Shown here: piece by piece, positions 53,721 to 55,705 of the stretch
Layout: every line of letters begins with the position of its first letter
Numbering within the stretch: the stretch's first letter is position 1
Assembly: GCA_937925925.1 (NCBI GenBank)
Contig: CALANA010000187.1
Location: 1 to 55,705 of the forward strand
From: an uncultured Chloroflexales bacterium
GTDB lineage: Bacteria > Chloroflexota > Chloroflexia > Chloroflexales > Chloroflexaceae
Length of the DNA: 55,705 nucleotides
Direction of reading: 5' to 3'
Notes under the pieces: model-generated
Told to the model about the DNA's origin: nothing
Seen by the model: only the letters and a program-made list of their open reading frames with translations
Database searches by the model: none
Translations under genes and position numbers: made by a program

Positions 53721-53905
53721 ATACCGTTTTGACGTGACCCTTCCGCATGTGCGTACCATTCGTTCTCGAACGAGCCTGCGGCGCGGCGGGGGTATCATGC
53801 AACGTCCCTCCACCCCGCGCCATCGCGTGTCAGGGGCAGGCGCGTTGTCGTATGCACAAGCGGAAGACGAACCAACGGATGCGGAAGGGCACAGTCACAT
53901 TCGTA
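53721..53905. repeat. Family A MITE-like repeat
   Basis: The left end is ATACCGTTTTGACGTGACCC followed by TTCCGCATGTG; the right end holds GGATGCGGAAGGGCACAGTC, a degenerate inverse. A GGTATCATGCAACGTCC core lies inside. No gene. Confidence 0.7.
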
Positions 53906-53941
53906 ATAGCTGGTAAACGACTGAAGCCAGAATTTTGTATA

Positions 53942-53971
53942 TTTACAAACGAAAAAAAGTATGTTTATAAT
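53942..53971 (+). promoter_or_regulatory. Promoter of the small-protein pair
   Basis: TTTACA (53942-53947), spacer of 18 and TATAAT (53966-53971), about 55 bases before the start codon at 54030. Confidence 0.65.
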
Positions 53972-54029
53972 AAATAAATACAGCACAGAAATAGTGTGGT
54001 AAAAAGACGAGAGATCGTGGAGAACAACT

Positions 54030-54347
54030 ATGTTACAGATTATAGATCGCTATGAGCAACTTGAACGACCTGGTTGGAACTGGCGGCTATTATGGCCCTG
54101 GCGGCAGCGGGTGCGGGAAGAACCGGTTGAACTGGCAGAGCGTCGCTTTTTCTATCAACCGCTCTGCTTTCGCTGGCGGGGCATGGTCTATCGCATCGCC
54201 CGTATCGAGGCGGTGTGGGAACAACTGGCTCGGCGCAATCAAGCAGCGCGGCGTTATTTTGCCGTGCGTTGCAATAATAATCAACACTATACGCTTTTTC
54301 AGGATCTGGATCTAGGCACCTGGTACCTGGTCAGGTCGGTAGAGTAA
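54030..54347 (+). CDS. Small conserved-type protein, possibly DUF6504
   Basis: The 105-residue cytosolic protein is rich in Arg and Trp. CFRWRGMVYRIARIEAVWEQ near 45-64, followed by a beta-rich stretch ending TWYLVRSVE, resembles small DUF6504-type proteins, but that assignment is from memory and tentative. GGAG lies 8 bases upstream of the ATG. It is followed after 28 bases by the next small gene, probably in one operon. Function unknown. Confidence 0.75.
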   Translation: MLQIIDRYEQLERPGWNWRLLWPWRQRVREEPVELAERRFFYQPLCFRWRGMVYRIARIEAVWEQLARRNQAARRYFAVRCNNNQHYTLFQDLDLGTWYLVRSVE

Positions 54348-54375
54348 CGCAATGCGTGTGTGGGCAGGAGGAACA

Positions 54376-54606
54376 ATGGCAAAAACAATGTTTCTGATGT
54401 GGTATGATGATAATCCTAAACTATCGGTGTTAAAAAAAATTGAAGCGGCGATCGAGGCCTATACGGATCGGTTTGCCATGACACCCAACGTAGTGCTGGT
54501 GAACGAAGCTGAAGTGGTGCAGCATACGGATGTGACGGTACGCGGTGCCACCAATATTCGACGCAACAATTTCTGGGTGGGCATAGAAGCCGCCGGCGCA
54601 GAATAG
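54376..54606 (+). CDS. Small protein of unknown function
   Basis: The 76-residue protein is not recognised. It is soluble, with a predicted beta-alpha start (KTMFLMWYDDNP, then helix KLSVLKKIEAAIEAYTDRF) and a beta strand PNVVLVNEAEV. ATG 54376 has GGAGGAACA upstream; an ATG at 54352 lacks one. It sits directly after the gene at 54030, so the two likely act together. Confidence 0.75.
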   Translation: MAKTMFLMWYDDNPKLSVLKKIEAAIEAYTDRFAMTPNVVLVNEAEVVQHTDVTVRGATNIRRNNFWVGIEAAGAE

Positions 54607-54690
54607 CAGGGTGCCAGTCCTGGTACACTGGCAGCTCCCTTCATCGCCAGAGGAGGCATAGAATCTGTCGGCGCAGAATAGCAGGGTGTC

Positions 54691-54948
54691 ATACCGTTTC
54701 GCCGTGACCCTTCCGTATGTTCTTGCCACTCGTCCTCCAACGCAGCCGAGTTCGCGGTGGGGATGCGGGGGCCTGCGGCCCCCGCCCATGTTCGCTTTCT
54801 AGTGCGGCGCGGCTTCGCCGCGCCGCACTAGAAAATAGGAGATTTCGGCGGAAGCTCTCGGCCCTCGCACTCTCTTGCCACGGGCAGTTTCGTTGTCATA
54901 GTGATAAGACTGACCAACGGATGCAACGTGTCTAATGCAAATTGGTAT
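54691..54948. repeat. Family A MITE-like repeat with long internal hairpin
   Basis: The left end is ATACCGTTTCGCCGTGACCC; the right end is CTAATGCAAATTGGTAT, its degenerate inverse. Inside, TTTCTAGTGCGGCGCGGC (54796-54813), loop TTC and its perfect inverse (54817-54834) make an 18-bp stem, and GGGGGCCTGCGGCCCCC forms another. No gene. Confidence 0.75.
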
Positions 54949-55058
54949 TAGTGGAACATGCATACCTGGGAGCAAGAGCGGGATGCCTCCATCGCGGAGA
55001 CGAGAGTAAGATGTCTTCGATCCCAGGAAAAAAAGTGAACACTTACGGGATATACCGC

Positions 55059-55334
55059 CTACCGCGTGCCCTGACGCTGTTTCTCGGCGGCAATCCATTC
55101 TAACCCACGCCGGGCCAGTTCGTTGTGCGGGTTCAGCGCCAGCACATTCTCCAGCGCAATCTGTTGATCCTCGATATCATCTACAGCACCACTTAGCCAG
55201 AGCCAGGCTTGCTCGTTCTCTTCATCGATCTCCACCACCTGCATAAGCAGGTCAAGTGCCCGTTGTCGATCACCTGCACGTAGTGCGACTGCGCCATCAT
55301 ACAGCCATTCTGCCACCTCTTCTCTGGTTGCCAT
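55059..55334 (-). CDS. Short TPR-type protein
   Basis: The 91-residue protein has about two tetratricopeptide-like helical pairs (GAVALRAGDRQRALDLLMQV, and ALENVLALNPHNELARRGLEWI). The EENEQAWLWLSGAVDD core between them is shared by many Chloroflexota proteins, usually at the start of longer ones. It may be a complete small adaptor. AAGGAG lies 7 bases before the ATG. It stands alone between repeats. Confidence 0.8.
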   Translation of the reverse strand: MATREEVAEWLYDGAVALRAGDRQRALDLLMQVVEIDEENEQAWLWLSGAVDDIEDQQIALENVLALNPHNELARRGLEWIAAEKQRQGTR

Positions 55335-55437
55335 CGCTTTCTCCTTACGTAGTAGCCCTGCTGAAAAACTCCGGAGTCAGATGTGACGCTCTGAGTCGCA
55401 TTCAAGCAGGTCAGTCTTTTCTCAGCCCGATCTTCTA

Positions 55438-55672
55438 ATACCAATTTGACTTCGACCTTCCGCATCCGTTGGTCTGTCTTCCGCTTGCGCATACGACCAC
55501 GAGCCTTCCCCTCGAAAAAGATTTCGCGGGGCGTAGAGGCGTTGCATGCAACGCCTCTACGCCAAAATCCCCACGTGGGCGGGGGCCTGCGGCCCCCGCC
55601 CCCCCGCCGCGACGTAGTCTCGGTGGAGGACGCATGGCACGACCATGCGGAATGTTCAAGTCAAAACGGTAT
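55438..55672. repeat. Family A MITE-like repeat, best copy
   Basis: The terminal inverted repeats are ATACCAATTTGACTTCGACC and, read inversely from the right end, ATACCGTTTTGACTTGAACA, followed on both sides by TTCCGCAT; about 24 of 30 positions match. A perfect 32-bp palindrome (55531-55562) with core GCGTTGCATGCAACGC lies inside, then GGGGGCCTGCGGCCCCC. No gene. Confidence 0.85.
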
Positions 55673-55705
55673 AAATCGCCGCTTGCGCATACGACCACGA
55701 GACTG

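Overview
The window looks like chromosomal DNA of a member of the Chloroflexota, most likely a Chloroflexus, Oscillochloris or Roseiflexus relative. That placement rests on gene content and protein style (MraZ-led division cluster, paired FeoA genes with a split FeoB, Chloroflexus-like small TPR protein) and on intergenic DNA full of palindromic and tandem repeats. It is an inference, since no rRNA or tRNA gene is visible. No CRISPR array, prophage or intact transposase gene was seen.

Layout, left to right. 1-1447: repeats, one possible small membrane protein and two perfect inverted repeats. 1448-3694: a multi-PAS, GAF, GGDEF diguanylate cyclase. 4149-5717: an arsenic module, in which a palindromic operator overlaps the promoter of arsR, followed by an ACR3 arsenite exporter. 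6635-14847: a glycerol block of glpF (broken by a one-base frameshift), glpK, glpA, glpB and glpC, heavily interrupted by repeats. 15226-18567 (minus): secD, secF and an S-adenosyl-L-methionine hydrolase-family gene. 18976-20216 (minus): a disulfide-forming pair, DsbA-like plus VKOR, behind a strong promoter. 20907-22625: recJ. 23001-27031: a DtxR/MntR-type regulator with a fused FeoA-like domain, two feoA genes, FeoB as two polypeptides and a FeoC-like protein; then a DmeF-like metal efflux protein (27162-28175). 29010-30047: a lipoprotein phosphoesterase.

30635-51597 (minus) is a complete-looking division and cell wall (dcw) cluster. In order of transcription: mraZ, rsmH, ftsL-like, ftsI-type PBP, murF, mraY, murD, rhomboid protease, ftsW, murG, small membrane protein, murC, TPR protein, murB, ddl, ftsQ, ftsA, ftsZ. 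murE is absent. The rhomboid, TPR and membrane-protein genes are unusual residents. ftsW and murG overlap by about 175 bases. A near-consensus promoter followed by three 10-bp-spaced GTGGGG boxes precedes mraZ, as expected for MraZ autoregulation.

52507-55334 holds moaC, a coiled-coil protein, a strong orphan promoter leading into gene-free DNA (candidate small RNA), two small conserved-looking proteins and a short TPR protein. At least two families of MITE-like elements with terminal inverted repeats are scattered through the window. One lies at each end of it, and several contain other repeats nested inside.
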